From the NCBI GenBank assembly GCA_035301545.1, contig DATGUA010000032.1:1-64000 (forward strand): 64,000 nucleotides of DNA, read 5' to 3'. A model generated the notes under the pieces. That model saw only the letters and a list, made by a program, of their open reading frames with translations. It was not told the DNA's origin and ran no database searches. This document shows, in pieces, positions 51,507 to 60,049 of this stretch. Source of the stretch: DATGUA01 sp035301545. Its GTDB lineage: Bacteria; Bacillota; Clostridia; Tissierellales; Tissierellaceae. Position 1 is the stretch's first letter, and each line of letters opens with the position of its first letter. Both the position numbers and the translations under genes were made by a program.

Positions 51507-52943
51507 TTATTGGTTTTTTACTAGATAATATAATGTTTTTACATGTACTCCTGTAGCACCTTTTGGAAGATACCCATTTGGTTTGTCAATATAGGCAGTT
51601 CCTGCAATATCTAAATGTACCCAAGGAGTATCATCTACAAACTCTTCTAAAAATAGACCTGCTGTAATAGTACCAGCACCTTTACCACCAGTATTATTTA
51701 AATCAGCAAAGTCTCCTTTAATTTGCTTTTTGTAATCTGGATGTGAAGGTAATTGCCATACTGGTTCACCTGAAATTTTAGAAGCTTGATAAACTTCATC
51801 CATAAATTTATCATTATTAGTAATAGCTCCTGTAGTAGTATTACCTAAAGCTACTAGACAAGCTCCTGTTAATGTTGCTAGATTAATTATCTTATCAGCT
51901 TTAACTTCGGTTGCAGCATACCATAATGCATCAGCTAATGCTAATCTACCTTCTGCATCAGTATTTAACACCTCAATAGTCTTTCCAGACATAGATCCTA
52001 TAATATCTCCAGGTTTATAGGCAGAACCAGAGATTAAGTTTTCACATGCTGGAATTATTCCTACTACATTCTTTTTTAATTTAGACTTTGCTATAGATTT
52101 CATAGCACCTATAACTGTACCAGCTCCACCCATATCTGAAAACATAGTATCCATACTTAATGATGGTTTTAATGAATATCCACCTGAATCGTAAGTTAAT
52201 CCTTTACCGACTAGAGCAATTTTTTCTTCAGAATCTGGATTTCCATTATAAGTCATAACTATAAATTTAGGTTCTTTATCAGATCCTTGGGAGACTGCTA
52301 AAAGAGCTTCCATACTCATATCTTTAATTGCTTTTTTATCATATATGTCTACTTTAACATTTAAATCTTCTAGATTATCTTTAGCTGTATTAGCTAAAAT
52401 TTTAGGATACATATTTATAGCCCTCTCATTAACTAAATCTCTAGCTAAAAATATACCATTTATTAATGATTTAGTTTCCTCAATAGCTTCTAATGCTTTA
52501 TCTTTTTCCTCGCTTGGAATATCAAAATAAACTTCTTCTAATGTAGGTTTAACCTTTTTTTCGGTAAGATGTTTTTCAAAAGCATATTCTGAATGAAGTA
52601 AACCCTCAGTAGCTGCTGCTATAATTTCATTATAATCTAAATCTCCAAGTTCTGTAATAGAAATACCAACACTTTTAGCCTTAATATTCATTAAATCCTT
52701 ACCAGCCTTATGAAAAGCTTTTCTTACATCGTTAATAGTTAGATCCTTTTCTTTGCCTAAACCTAAAAATAAGAAGTTTTCCTTATTCAAATTTAAATCT
52801 AAATAAGTTTCTTTTAAACTCCCTTTAAATATTTCCGATTCTTTTAAGTATTGATATAATTCATTTTGAATATTTAATTCATCCATAGATTCAGTAACTA
52901 AAAGAATTTTAGTTTTTCCACCTTGCTCTAATTTAAATTCCAT
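51507..52943 (-). CDS. pepA: Leucyl aminopeptidase (M17 family)
   Basis: 478 residues. It removes N-terminal residues from peptides using two divalent metals. The C-terminal catalytic block is complete: VGKGLTYDSGGYSLKP (metal-binding Lys and Asp), MFSDMGGAGTVIGAM, NTDAEGRLALADAL (signature) and a final WVHLDIAGTAY. The N-terminal domain (about 1-150) is the usual macro-like half with lower conservation. It is transcribed toward the PPase terminator. Confidence 0.94.
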   Translation of the reverse strand: MEFKLEQGGKTKILLVTESMDELNIQNELYQYLKESEIFKGSLKETYLDLNLNKENFLFLGLGKEKDLTINDVRKAFHKAGKDLMNIKAKSVGISITELGDLDYNEIIAAATEGLLHSEYAFEKHLTEKKVKPTLEEVYFDIPSEEKDKALEAIEETKSLINGIFLARDLVNERAINMYPKILANTAKDNLEDLNVKVDIYDKKAIKDMSMEALLAVSQGSDKEPKFIVMTYNGNPDSEEKIALVGKGLTYDSGGYSLKPSLSMDTMFSDMGGAGTVIGAMKSIAKSKLKKNVVGIIPACENLISGSAYKPGDIIGSMSGKTIEVLNTDAEGRLALADALWYAATEVKADKIINLATLTGACLVALGNTTTGAITNNDKFMDEVYQASKISGEPVWQLPSHPDYKKQIKGDFADLNNTGGKGAGTITAGLFLEEFVDDTPWVHLDIAGTAYIDKPNGYLPKGATGVHVKTLYYLVKNQ

Positions 52944-53107
52944 TAATTATCCCACCTTTAATTTATTTATATATTTAGTATATCAGAAGAAAAAAGAATT
53001 TACATATAATATATAAAAACTTTAAAAAATACATAATTATTAGTATAAATATATTTTTTTAAGCAATGATAATAATGTGTGAAATAGAAACTGAGGGAGG
53101 AAAAAAA

Positions 53108-53314
53108 GTGGCACTTAAAAATACTATAAATTTAAATAACATTACTACTGAAGAATTAAATACAGTTAAAGAGATAGCATCTGCACATCAAACTATGAGT
53201 AAAAAGTTTGAACAATATTCTAATCAAGTAAAAGATCCCCAATTTAAACAGATGTTTCAACAATCTAGTCAAGATGCACAAGAAACTGCAACAAATCTAA
53301 CAAATTCACTTTAG
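53108..53314 (+). CDS. Small protein upstream of cotF, probable spore-coat component
   Basis: 68 residues from GTG 53108, eight bases behind GAGGGAGG; a longer frame to 53066 lacks a ribosome site. It is rich in Gln/Ser/Asn with helical spacing (IASAHQTMSKKFEQYSNQVKDPQFKQMFQQSSQDAQ). The composition resembles short CotF-type coat proteins. It lies 11 bases before cotF, so it is probably a co-transcribed partner. Confidence 0.65.
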   Translation: MALKNTINLNNITTEELNTVKEIASAHQTMSKKFEQYSNQVKDPQFKQMFQQSSQDAQETATNLTNSL

Positions 53315-53325
53315 GAGGTAAAAAA

Positions 53326-53589
53326 ATGCAAGATCAAGAAATGGTAAATGATATACTATCAGGAGCTAAAGCCAGTATAGGGACTTATACAACTGCTATT
53401 ACAGAATGTTCAAATCAACAACTAAGATCAACTTTACAAACTTTAAGAAATGAAGCAGAACAATTACAATATCAAATTTATCAAATGGCAGAACAAAAAG
53501 GATACTATACCCCAGCACCTACTGCAAATGAAAATGACATTCAAGAAATAAAAAATAGTTTAACATCCTCAATGAGTTCTTCAAATTAA
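53326..53589 (+). CDS. CotF-family spore coat protein
   Basis: 87 residues behind AGGAGG. The motif MVNDILSGAKASIGTYTTAITECSNQQLRSTLQTLRNE fits the CotF coat-protein family (a M..D.L...K.....Y..A..E..N..LR..L..L..E pattern), followed by EQLQYQIYQMAEQKGYYTP. In Bacillus CotF is a coat protein released by processing of a larger precursor; clostridial homologues are short like this one. It supports endospore formation by the source organism. A terminator follows. Confidence 0.85.
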   Translation: MQDQEMVNDILSGAKASIGTYTTAITECSNQQLRSTLQTLRNEAEQLQYQIYQMAEQKGYYTPAPTANENDIQEIKNSLTSSMSSSN

Positions 53590-53610
53590 AATATAATAAA
53601 ATATATTATG

Positions 53611-53650
53611 AAAGCCCTTAGAAATAGTTTTCTAAGGGCTTATTTTGTTT
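53611..53650 (+). terminator. Terminator after cotF
   Basis: AAGCCCTTAGAAA and TTTTCTAAGGGCTT form the stem, followed by ATTTTGTTTT. Confidence 0.85.
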
Positions 53651-53740
53651 TAAATAATTGATTTTATATGTTAAAAAGTCTATAATAATAGTATGGATTA
53701 AATTATGTAAAATTTTATTTTAATGGAAGTGTATAATTAT

Positions 53741-54130
53741 ATGATAACTATAGGTGTAGATATAGTAATGATAAATAGAATAGATAATATTATAAAAAAA
53801 AGGAGAGAATCTTTCTATAATCGGATTTTTACTGAAAGAGAAATTAGTTACATAAAAAAAAGAAACCATAATATTAAAACTATTTCAGGACTATTTGCAG
53901 CAAAGGAAGCTGTATCTAAAGCTGTAGGTAGAGGTATAGGAAAGTTAAGTTGGAAAGATATAGAGATTTCCCACAATTCTGAAGGAAAACCTATAGTTAA
54001 TATATCTTCTAAAGGATGGGATATAATTAAAAAATTAGAAATAAATAATTTTGATATATCTATTTCCCATGAAAAAGAGTATGCTGTAGCTTTTGTAATA
54101 GGGTATTATGATTATAATTATAAAAAATAA
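53741..54130 (+). CDS. acpS: Holo-[acyl-carrier-protein] synthase
   Basis: 129 residues from ATG 53741 (MITIGVDIV); ATG 53723 lacks a ribosome site. It moves 4'-phosphopantetheine from CoA to the acyl carrier protein. The metal-binding Asp is in GVDIV (D7) and the second acidic ligand in GLFAAKEAVSKA (Glu near 55). SHEKEYAVAFVI is the usual final block. It is found ahead of gerS-alr here, as in related clostridia. Confidence 0.93.
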   Translation: MITIGVDIVMINRIDNIIKKRRESFYNRIFTEREISYIKKRNHNIKTISGLFAAKEAVSKAVGRGIGKLSWKDIEISHNSEGKPIVNISSKGWDIIKKLEINNFDISISHEKEYAVAFVIGYYDYNYKK

Positions 54131-54226
54131 AATTGTAAATTTATCTTCTAAATAACTAGGACTTAAATATAATATACTAATGTCTAATCTATATATTGAT
54201 AATAGAGTTAAAAAGGGTTGATTAGT

Positions 54227-54808
54227 GTGAAAAGAGTCCTATTAATTATATTGATTGCCATATTATTTTTAACTTCATGTTCTGGAAATAATGAAAAGAG
54301 AATTAAGAAAAAGTTTGATAAAATTTTAGATAAATATACAGGATATGAGACAGAATTAGATTTGACGATTATAGGAGAGGAAAAAGATTCTGTTTATAAA
54401 TTACGTGAAACCTATATAAATGAAAATGAAATAAAAATAGAAGTTTTAGAGCCTAAAGAAAACAATGAAATTGTGATTAAATACAAAGGAGATAATATAT
54501 ATTTAAAGAATACATCCATAGATCAATCTATTTCATTAAATAAGATTAAAGAAATAGATAAATCATTGCTATTCGGAGAAATATTTATAATTAGAGATAG
54601 TATAGATTGGGTAGGCATAGATACGATAGATGGTAGAGACTATTATATTATTGAATATAATCTTGAAGACAATAACAGATATAATAACAAAAAGATAATT
54701 TATTTAAATAAGGAAAAGTTTATACCAGAACAAATAATAATATTAGATGAAGATAATAAAGAAAGATTAAAGATAAAATATAATAACTTTGAATATAGAA
54801 AAAACTAG
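54227..54808 (+). CDS. GerS-like germination lipoprotein
   Basis: About 193 residues from GTG 54227 (nine bases behind AAAAAGGG). A lipoprotein signal ends at LTSC (Cys near 18). The rest is a beta-rich LolA/LolB-like fold with repeated charged strands (YETELDLTIIGEEKD, YKLRETYINENEIKIEV, NEIVIKYKGDNIYLKN, YYIIEYNLEDNNRYNNKKIIYLN). It sits directly upstream of alanine racemase and NdoAI/NdoA, as gerS does beside alr2 in Clostridioides difficile. There GerS works with the amidase CwlD to make muramic-delta-lactam in spore cortex. The function here is inferred from fold plus synteny. Confidence 0.75.
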   Translation: MKRVLLIILIAILFLTSCSGNNEKRIKKKFDKILDKYTGYETELDLTIIGEEKDSVYKLRETYINENEIKIEVLEPKENNEIVIKYKGDNIYLKNTSIDQSISLNKIKEIDKSLLFGEIFIIRDSIDWVGIDTIDGRDYYIIEYNLEDNNRYNNKKIIYLNKEKFIPEQIIILDEDNKERLKIKYNNFEYRKN

Positions 54809-54827
54809 AAATGTAGAGGCGAATATT

Positions 54828-56000
54828 GTGACACTAAATAAATATAAAGGAACTAGAGTAGAAATAGATTTAGATAATTTAGCTTTTAATATGAGAAGTA
54901 TAAGAAGATATATTGATAAAGATACTATGATTATGGCTGTAGTAAAAGGAAATGCATATGGACATGGAGCCATTGCAGCATCTAGGGTTTTTTTAGAAAA
55001 TGGAGCAGATATGCTTGCAGTTTCACTTTTTCAAGAAGCTGTTGAATTAAGAAAAGCTGGCATTGATGCCCCTATTCTAACTTTTAATTATATACCTCAC
55101 TACCAATATGATACTATGATTGAAAATGATATAATGATAAGTATATATAATTATGAGGATGCACTATTTTTGTCAAACAAAGCTAAAAGTATGAATAAAC
55201 ATGTAAAGATACACATAAAAATAGATACAGGTATGAGTAGGGTTGGCTTTCTACCTAATGAAGAAAGTACTAAAGATATAATTAAAATAAGTAAATTACC
55301 TAATATAGAGATTCAAGGTATATATTCTCATTTTGCTGCTGCAGATGAAAAAGATAAAACTTTTACTAAAAAGCAATATAATAGATTTAATTTGTTTATA
55401 AAAAAGTTAAAGGATAATAATATCAATATACCCATTAAACATATATCTAATTCAGCCGGGGTAATAGACTATCCAGAATATAATTTAGATATGGTGAGAC
55501 CAGGAATCATATCATATGGATATTATCCTTCAACTGAAGTAGATGTAAAAAAACTATCATTAAAACCTGCTATGACCTTTAAAACTAATGTAGCATATTT
55601 AAAAACTCTACCTAAAGGAACAGGAATAGGATATAATCAAGAGTTTATCACAAATAGACAATCTAAAATAGCTACTATTTCTGTAGGATATGCCGATGGA
55701 TATTATAGGCTGTTAACAGGTAAAGGAGAAGTTTATATTGATGGAGAAAGAGCACCAATAGTCGGAAAAATATGTATGGATCAAATGATGGTTGATGTAA
55801 CCGATATAAAAGATATTAAAAGAGAAGATGAAGTTATATTATTTGGATATAAAAATAAAAAACATCCTCATATTGAGGAAATTGCAAAGTTATTAGGAAC
55901 TACTTTTTACGAAGTGACAACTATAATAAGCCGTAGAGTACCAAAAGTCTACCTTAAAGATGGAAAATATGACCATATAGTAGATTATATATTTGGATAA
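54828..56000 (+). CDS. alr: Alanine racemase
   Basis: 390 residues from GTG 54828, nine bases behind AGAGG; an upstream TTG at 54789 would overlap gerS and lacks a site. It interconverts L- and D-alanine for peptidoglycan. The PLP lysine is in VVKGNAYGHGA (near residue 39), the second catalytic Tyr in GIGYNQEF (about 268), and MVRPGIISYGY (about 224) and CMDQMMVDVTD are also present. Position beside gerS suggests a role in spore formation or germination; a general cell-wall role is equally possible. Confidence 0.94.
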   Translation: MTLNKYKGTRVEIDLDNLAFNMRSIRRYIDKDTMIMAVVKGNAYGHGAIAASRVFLENGADMLAVSLFQEAVELRKAGIDAPILTFNYIPHYQYDTMIENDIMISIYNYEDALFLSNKAKSMNKHVKIHIKIDTGMSRVGFLPNEESTKDIIKISKLPNIEIQGIYSHFAAADEKDKTFTKKQYNRFNLFIKKLKDNNINIPIKHISNSAGVIDYPEYNLDMVRPGIISYGYYPSTEVDVKKLSLKPAMTFKTNVAYLKTLPKGTGIGYNQEFITNRQSKIATISVGYADGYYRLLTGKGEVYIDGERAPIVGKICMDQMMVDVTDIKDIKREDEVILFGYKNKKHPHIEEIAKLLGTTFYEVTTIISRRVPKVYLKDGKYDHIVDYIFG

Positions 56001-56100
56001 TAGTTATAGGTTAATTGGTTGACATATAGCAGTATAACAATATATAATCGTATTGTCTTCTTATCTTTTTAATTGCATAAGGAAATGGGGGTGGGAATTG

Positions 56101-56337
56101 ATGGTTGAAAAGAATCTGATTGTCCCAATGAAATGCAATGGTACAATAAAAGTAATTAGAGAATGTGTAAAAGTCTATTTTAAGGATATCTGGACCCAAG
56201 ATATGAATGAAAATCTTAAACATGGGTATAAGGAAATGAGTCGTATAAATTTGAATTTAGCAGAATCAGGATTAGAGCAAGACAACTCAGATTTATACAA
56301 TTATGAATCCGTGTTGATAGGACGTGAGAAATTGTGA
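56101..56337 (+). CDS. ndoAI: Antitoxin NdoAI/EndoAI-like
   Basis: 78 residues from ATG 56101 (GGGGGTGGG upstream); a longer frame to 56053 is less likely. The C-terminal half matches the Bacillus NdoAI toxin-binding region: ENLKHGYKEMSRINLNLAESGLE. The N-terminal ribbon-helix-helix half (MVEKNLIVPMKCNGTIKVIREC) is divergent. It neutralises the RNase NdoA, with which it overlaps by four bases (GTGA). This chromosomal pair is common in Firmicutes and not evidence of a mobile element. Confidence 0.8.
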   Translation: MVEKNLIVPMKCNGTIKVIRECVKVYFKDIWTQDMNENLKHGYKEMSRINLNLAESGLEQDNSDLYNYESVLIGREKL

Positions 56338-56687
56338 TTATTAGAAGAGGAGATATTTTCTATGCGGATTTAAGTCCAGTCATAGGATCTGAACAGGGGG
56401 GAGTTAGACCAGTCTTAGTTGTGCAAAATAATATAGGAAATAAGTATAGCCCAACTATAATTATTTCAGCAATTACATCACAAATAAATAAAGCAAAACT
56501 ACCTACTCATGTAGAGATTAAAGGAAAAGAGTATGGATTGCCTAAGGATTCAGTTATATTATTAGAACAAGTTAGGACTATTGACAAAAAAAGACTGAGA
56601 GAAAAAATAGGTGGACTGGATAAGCAAATGATGAAATATGTAGATGATGCGTTGAAAATTAGTGTAGGTACAGTGCCCCTTAAGTAG
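56334..56687 (+). CDS. ndoA: Endoribonuclease NdoA (MazF/EndoA)
   Basis: 117 residues from GTG 56334 overlapping the antitoxin stop. Sequence-specific mRNA interferase of the PemK/MazF type. The start RRGDIFYADLSPVIGSEQGGVRPVLVVQN and the block ISAITSQINKAKLPTHVEI are nearly identical in form to Bacillus EndoA, and VRTIDKKRLREKIGGL is the usual C-terminal part. Active-site Arg/Thr (R in GVRPV, T in AITS) are present. Confidence 0.95.
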   Translation: MIIRRGDIFYADLSPVIGSEQGGVRPVLVVQNNIGNKYSPTIIISAITSQINKAKLPTHVEIKGKEYGLPKDSVILLEQVRTIDKKRLREKIGGLDKQMMKYVDDALKISVGTVPLK

Positions 56688-56707
56688 GAAAGGTTTAATA
56701 CATATGA

Positions 56708-56740
56708 AAAAAATAAGCATGTTTACATGCTTATTTTTTA
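56708..56740 (+). terminator. Terminator after ndoA
   Basis: AAAAATAAGCATGT and ACATGCTTATTTTT form the stem with a short loop, followed by T residues. Confidence 0.85.
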
Positions 56741-56813
56741 TTGCTATAACATATTCCCTAATAATATGAATATAAATAGAGTAGAAGATATTCTACTTAT
56801 TGGAGGGATATGT

Positions 56814-57251
56814 GTGAAAAGATACCTAATATTTGCTTTAATCTTAATTGTTATAATTGGAGTATTAGCAGCTCCTAAGATCTTAGGAGATAAAGAACAG
56901 AATGTTAAATTTAAGGAACTTGAAGAAGAAGAAATACCAGAAAAAATTACGGAAATGTTGCCGAAATACATAATGGAAGAAAGAGCATTAATAAGCAAAT
57001 ATAGAGATGATATATATGTTATAGTTACTCGAGGAGAGAAAAAGTCCCAAGGTTTTGATGTAGATATTGAAAAAATAGTCAAAGAGAAACATTCAAAAGA
57101 TAAATTTGATATAGTAGTCTATGCAAATTTTACAGATCCCAAAGTTGATGAAATTTTACCACAAGAATATGACTATCCGTTTGTTATTGTTAAGACTAAA
57201 CTAAAGTCAATGCCAGAAGAGGTTCATTTAGAATTTGAATATGAAAATTAA
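56814..57251 (+). CDS. PrcB-like secreted or anchored protein
   Basis: About 145 residues from GTG 56814, seven bases behind GGAGG. A hydrophobic N-terminal helix (about 4-20) anchors or exports it. The remainder contains YVIVTRGEKKSQGFDVDIEKI and a C-terminal YDYPFVIVKTKL strand, consistent with the PrcB C-terminal domain of spirochaete and Gram-positive secreted proteins. No catalytic motif is present. It is monocistronic, ended by a bidirectional hairpin. Confidence 0.6.
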   Translation: MKRYLIFALILIVIIGVLAAPKILGDKEQNVKFKELEEEEIPEKITEMLPKYIMEERALISKYRDDIYVIVTRGEKKSQGFDVDIEKIVKEKHSKDKFDIVVYANFTDPKVDEILPQEYDYPFVIVKTKLKSMPEEVHLEFEYEN

Positions 57252-57316
57252 GAAAAAACACCTGAAATGTTAGATATATGTTAGATATAATCCAACATTT
57301 CGAAGGTGTTTTTATA
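57252..57316. terminator. Bidirectional terminator with internal short tandem repeat
   Basis: AAAAACACCT and AGGTGTTTTT bracket GAAATGTTAG...CCAACATTTC. The loop contains ATGTTAGATAT twice. It serves the PrcB-like gene and the facing CofE-like gene. Confidence 0.8.
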
Positions 57317-57318
57317 TT

Positions 57319-58503
57319 TTAATCACTAGCAAAGTTATCAAAATATCCTTGAACAAGTACTACAGGTGTACCTTTATCTCCACTACCACTAATTAAATCA
57401 CATAAACTTCCTAATAAATCAGTAATCTGTCTTGGTGTAGTACCCAAGGATTCAGCTTGACCTAAGAGATCTACATCTTTAGCATATATTTTTTGTTTTA
57501 CAGCAGATAAAACTTCCTCTTTATTTAATTCATCTAGTTCTGTATCTACTATATATTTCAATTTAATTTCATTAGGTGTACCTTTTAAACCATCAGTATA
57601 TGCAGGTGATACGACTGGGTCAGCTAGTTCCCAAATACGTCCAACAGGATCTCTAAATGCTCCATCTCCATATACCATAACTTCTATTGTTTTGCCTGTC
57701 TTTTCGATTAGCTTTTTCTGAATTTCATCTACATAATATTGATTATCTTTAGGAAATAATTTAACTTCATCATCTGAGGCTAAGTTTGAACCTAATAATC
57801 CATATTCAGGATTATATCCACTATTATCAATAGGAGATGTTAATAAATCTTCTAATCCTAATAAAATATTAGCACCTGCAGACTTAAGTGTTTCTTTAGT
57901 TTCTTTTCTATCATGTACATTAGCAACTAAAACATCTTTAGTGTAATTTAATATAGTTGTAGGGTCATTAGAAAAATAAATATCTATATTTCCAAAAGCC
58001 ATCTGCTTATATAATTCTACATAATCGATACCAGTAAACTGATGTGTAACTTTTTCTCCGAAATAATCTCTATAATCCTCTTCAGTTAATACATCAGAAT
58101 ATGGATTGATTTTTAATTCATGCATTTTTTTAATATCCATTAGATGATTTCCAACTTCATCAGCTGGATAATTTAATAAAAGATGAATTTTTTTATTACT
58201 TTTTGCAATTCCTCTTAATAAAATAGAAAACCTATTTCTACTTAATATAGGAAAAACCACTCCAATTTCGCCGGGAAATTTAGACGCAATATCTCTAGCA
58301 ATAACATCTGTTGTAACATAATTACCTTGTGCTCTGGCAACTAAAGATTCTGTAATTCCAACCACATCTTTATCTCTAAGTTCATAACCCTCTTTTTCAG
58401 AAGATAATAATATAGAATCTACTACAATATTAATTAAATTATCTCCTTCCTTTACTATAGGTGTTCTTATTCCTCTGGCTATAGTACCAACAGTTCTACT
58501 CAT
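57319..58503 (-). CDS. Coenzyme F420-0:L-glutamate ligase family protein (CofE-like)
   Basis: 394 residues from ATG 58503; AAAGGGGAG lies just upstream of that codon, so the in-frame ATG at 58521 is rejected. Family blocks include RGIRTPIVKEGDNLINIV at the start, DKDVVGITESLVARAQGNYV, GYGDGAFRDPVGRIWELADPVVSP style text (VYGDGAFRDPVGRIWELADP) and a C-terminal DLLGSLCDLISGSGDKGTPVVLVQGYFDNF. CofE adds glutamate to F420, a cofactor that most Firmicutes lack. No other F420 gene is in the window, so a different glutamate or peptide ligase role is likely. Confidence 0.82.
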   Translation of the reverse strand: MSRTVGTIARGIRTPIVKEGDNLINIVVDSILLSSEKEGYELRDKDVVGITESLVARAQGNYVTTDVIARDIASKFPGEIGVVFPILSRNRFSILLRGIAKSNKKIHLLLNYPADEVGNHLMDIKKMHELKINPYSDVLTEEDYRDYFGEKVTHQFTGIDYVELYKQMAFGNIDIYFSNDPTTILNYTKDVLVANVHDRKETKETLKSAGANILLGLEDLLTSPIDNSGYNPEYGLLGSNLASDDEVKLFPKDNQYYVDEIQKKLIEKTGKTIEVMVYGDGAFRDPVGRIWELADPVVSPAYTDGLKGTPNEIKLKYIVDTELDELNKEEVLSAVKQKIYAKDVDLLGQAESLGTTPRQITDLLGSLCDLISGSGDKGTPVVLVQGYFDNFASD

Positions 58504-58554
58504 ATCCTGCTCCCCTTTCAAATAGTAAAGTTAAAACCTATACTATATTATATC

Positions 58555-58595
58555 ATAATGGAGCATTTAACAAGTTAAATGCTCCATTATTTTTA
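58555..58595. terminator. Palindromic hairpin near the CofE-like gene
   Basis: ATAATGGAGCATTTAAC and GTTAAATGCTCCATTAT form a perfect stem followed by TTTTT on the plus strand. It lies between the fthC 3' end and the CofE-like gene, both on the minus strand, and may end fthC transcription. Confidence 0.6.
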
Positions 58596-58627
58596 ATAAA
58601 TAACTTAGAATATATCTTATGGTAAAA

Positions 58628-58696
58628 GGAATAATTATATATAGGACACTCCTCTGGTAAAAATTGAAAAGATAATTTATTATAAGTCCTTGTTTA
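58628..58696 (+). repeat. Palindromic dispersed element, copy C (truncated)
   Basis: GGAATAATTATATATAGGACACTCCTC and the core AAAAATTGAAAA...AATTTATTATAAGTCC match copy B (minus strand of 5593-5677) at roughly 80 percent by eye over about 70 bases. The complementary right arm is missing. The copy stops within the fthC stop codon (58694-58696), so insertion or decay happened right at the gene's 3' end. Confidence 0.65.
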
Positions 58697-59260
58697 TTTA
58701 CAATCAACAATCCTTTTTTCAGTAAATATATAATCAACAGGTATATCAAAATCGTCTTTAGGAACTTTTTCTAATATTTGGAAATCAAATGCTATAGATA
58801 ATTTAATTACATTTGGTAATTTAGATAGAAATCTATCATAATATCCACCGCCATATCCAACTCTATAACCAGAAGAATCAAATCCAAGTCCAGGAACTAT
58901 AACTAAATCTATTTCTTTAGGATCAATATGCCTAATAAATTCTTCTTTAGGAGATAAAATATTATAAAATCCTAATTCAAGTTCATCTAAACTGGTAATT
59001 TGAGAAGGTTTAAGTTCTTTTGTTTCTGGGATAGTAATTGGTACTGTGACTATTTTCCCGTCTTCGATAGCTTGTTCAATAAATCTATGGGTATCTATTT
59101 CGTCTGGAGTACTGACAAAGACCATAAGAATTTTCGATTTTTTGTAATAAGGAGATTTTAATACTGAATCTATAATTTTTTTACTCGACTGCTTATGACG
59201 TTTATCGTCTAATTTTCCCCTTTCCTCTAATATTTCTTTTCTAATTATATTTTTTTTCAA
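58694..59260 (-). CDS. 5-formyltetrahydrofolate cyclo-ligase
   Basis: 188 residues. It converts 5-formyl-THF to 5,10-methenyl-THF using ATP, returning the folate to the one-carbon pool. The key motif GYGGGYYDRFL is near residue 133, PGLGFD is near 120, and the N-terminal KKNIIRKEILEERGKL is typical. Its 3' end abuts a repeat-like element. Confidence 0.92.
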   Translation of the reverse strand: MKKNIIRKEILEERGKLDDKRHKQSSKKIIDSVLKSPYYKKSKILMVFVSTPDEIDTHRFIEQAIEDGKIVTVPITIPETKELKPSQITSLDELELGFYNILSPKEEFIRHIDPKEIDLVIVPGLGFDSSGYRVGYGGGYYDRFLSKLPNVIKLSIAFDFQILEKVPKDDFDIPVDYIFTEKRIVDCK

Positions 59261-59362
59261 AAAAAATCACCTCAAATAGTTTATTTATATTCTAATATGT
59301 ATTATAATATACAATTATAAGAAAAGAAAATATAAATATGATAGAATATAGAGGTGGAAGTT

Positions 59363-60049
59363 TTGATTAGGCTTATGAATATAAGCAAAGAATATGATAA
59401 TGGTGTAAAAGCCTTATCAAATGTAGATTTGCATATAGATAGTGGTGAGTTTGTATTTTTAGTAGGAGCTAGTGGTGCAGGAAAATCAACTCTTATAAAA
59501 TTATTATTAAAAGAGGAAGAACCGACAGGGGGTAGTCTTTATTTAGAAAATAAAAACATAACTAAAGTTAGAAATAGATGGATTCCTCATATACGAAGGA
59601 AAATAGGAGTAGTGTTTCAGGATTTTAGATTACTACCTAATAAAACAGTATATGAAAATATAGCTTTCGCTATGGAAATTTTAGGATCAGATCCTAAGGA
59701 AATTAGAAGGCGAGTACCTATGGTTTTAGGAATGGTAAATATTAGTGATAAGGCATCATCTTTTCCAGATCAATTATCTGGTGGAGAGCATCAGAGAGTG
59801 GCTATTGCTAGAGCTATAGTAAATAGTCCTCCAATATTGATAGCTGATGAACCGACTGGTAATTTAGATCCAGATACAGCTGGAGAAATTATGGATGTGT
59901 TATCTGATATTAATGAAAGAGGGACAACAGTTTTAATGGCTACTCATGCTAAAGAGATTGTAAATAGTATGCAAAAAAGAGTAGTAGCTATAGAGAATGG
60001 ATCCATAATCAGAGATGAAGAGAAGGGCGGTTATGGACTTGAGATTTAG
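59363..60049 (+). CDS. ftsE: Cell-division ABC ATPase FtsE
   Basis: About 228 residues from TTG 59363 (GAGGTGG upstream). Walker A is GASGAGKS, the signature LSGGEHQR, Walker B LIADEPTGNLDP and H-loop ATHAK. FtsE partners FtsX and activates cell-wall hydrolases during division and, in Bacillus, sporulation. The next gene overlaps it by 17 bases. The M23 hydrolase downstream is the likely effector. Confidence 0.95.
   Translation: MIRLMNISKEYDNGVKALSNVDLHIDSGEFVFLVGASGAGKSTLIKLLLKEEEPTGGSLYLENKNITKVRNRWIPHIRRKIGVVFQDFRLLPNKTVYENIAFAMEILGSDPKEIRRRVPMVLGMVNISDKASSFPDQLSGGEHQRVAIARAIVNSPPILIADEPTGNLDPDTAGEIMDVLSDINERGTTVLMATHAKEIVNSMQKRVVAIENGSIIRDEEKGGYGLEI

Noticed and set aside
56101..56687. 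NdoAI/NdoA as a mobile toxin-antitoxin module
   Set aside because: The pair sits in the conserved chromosomal alr neighbourhood of Firmicutes and is probably core.
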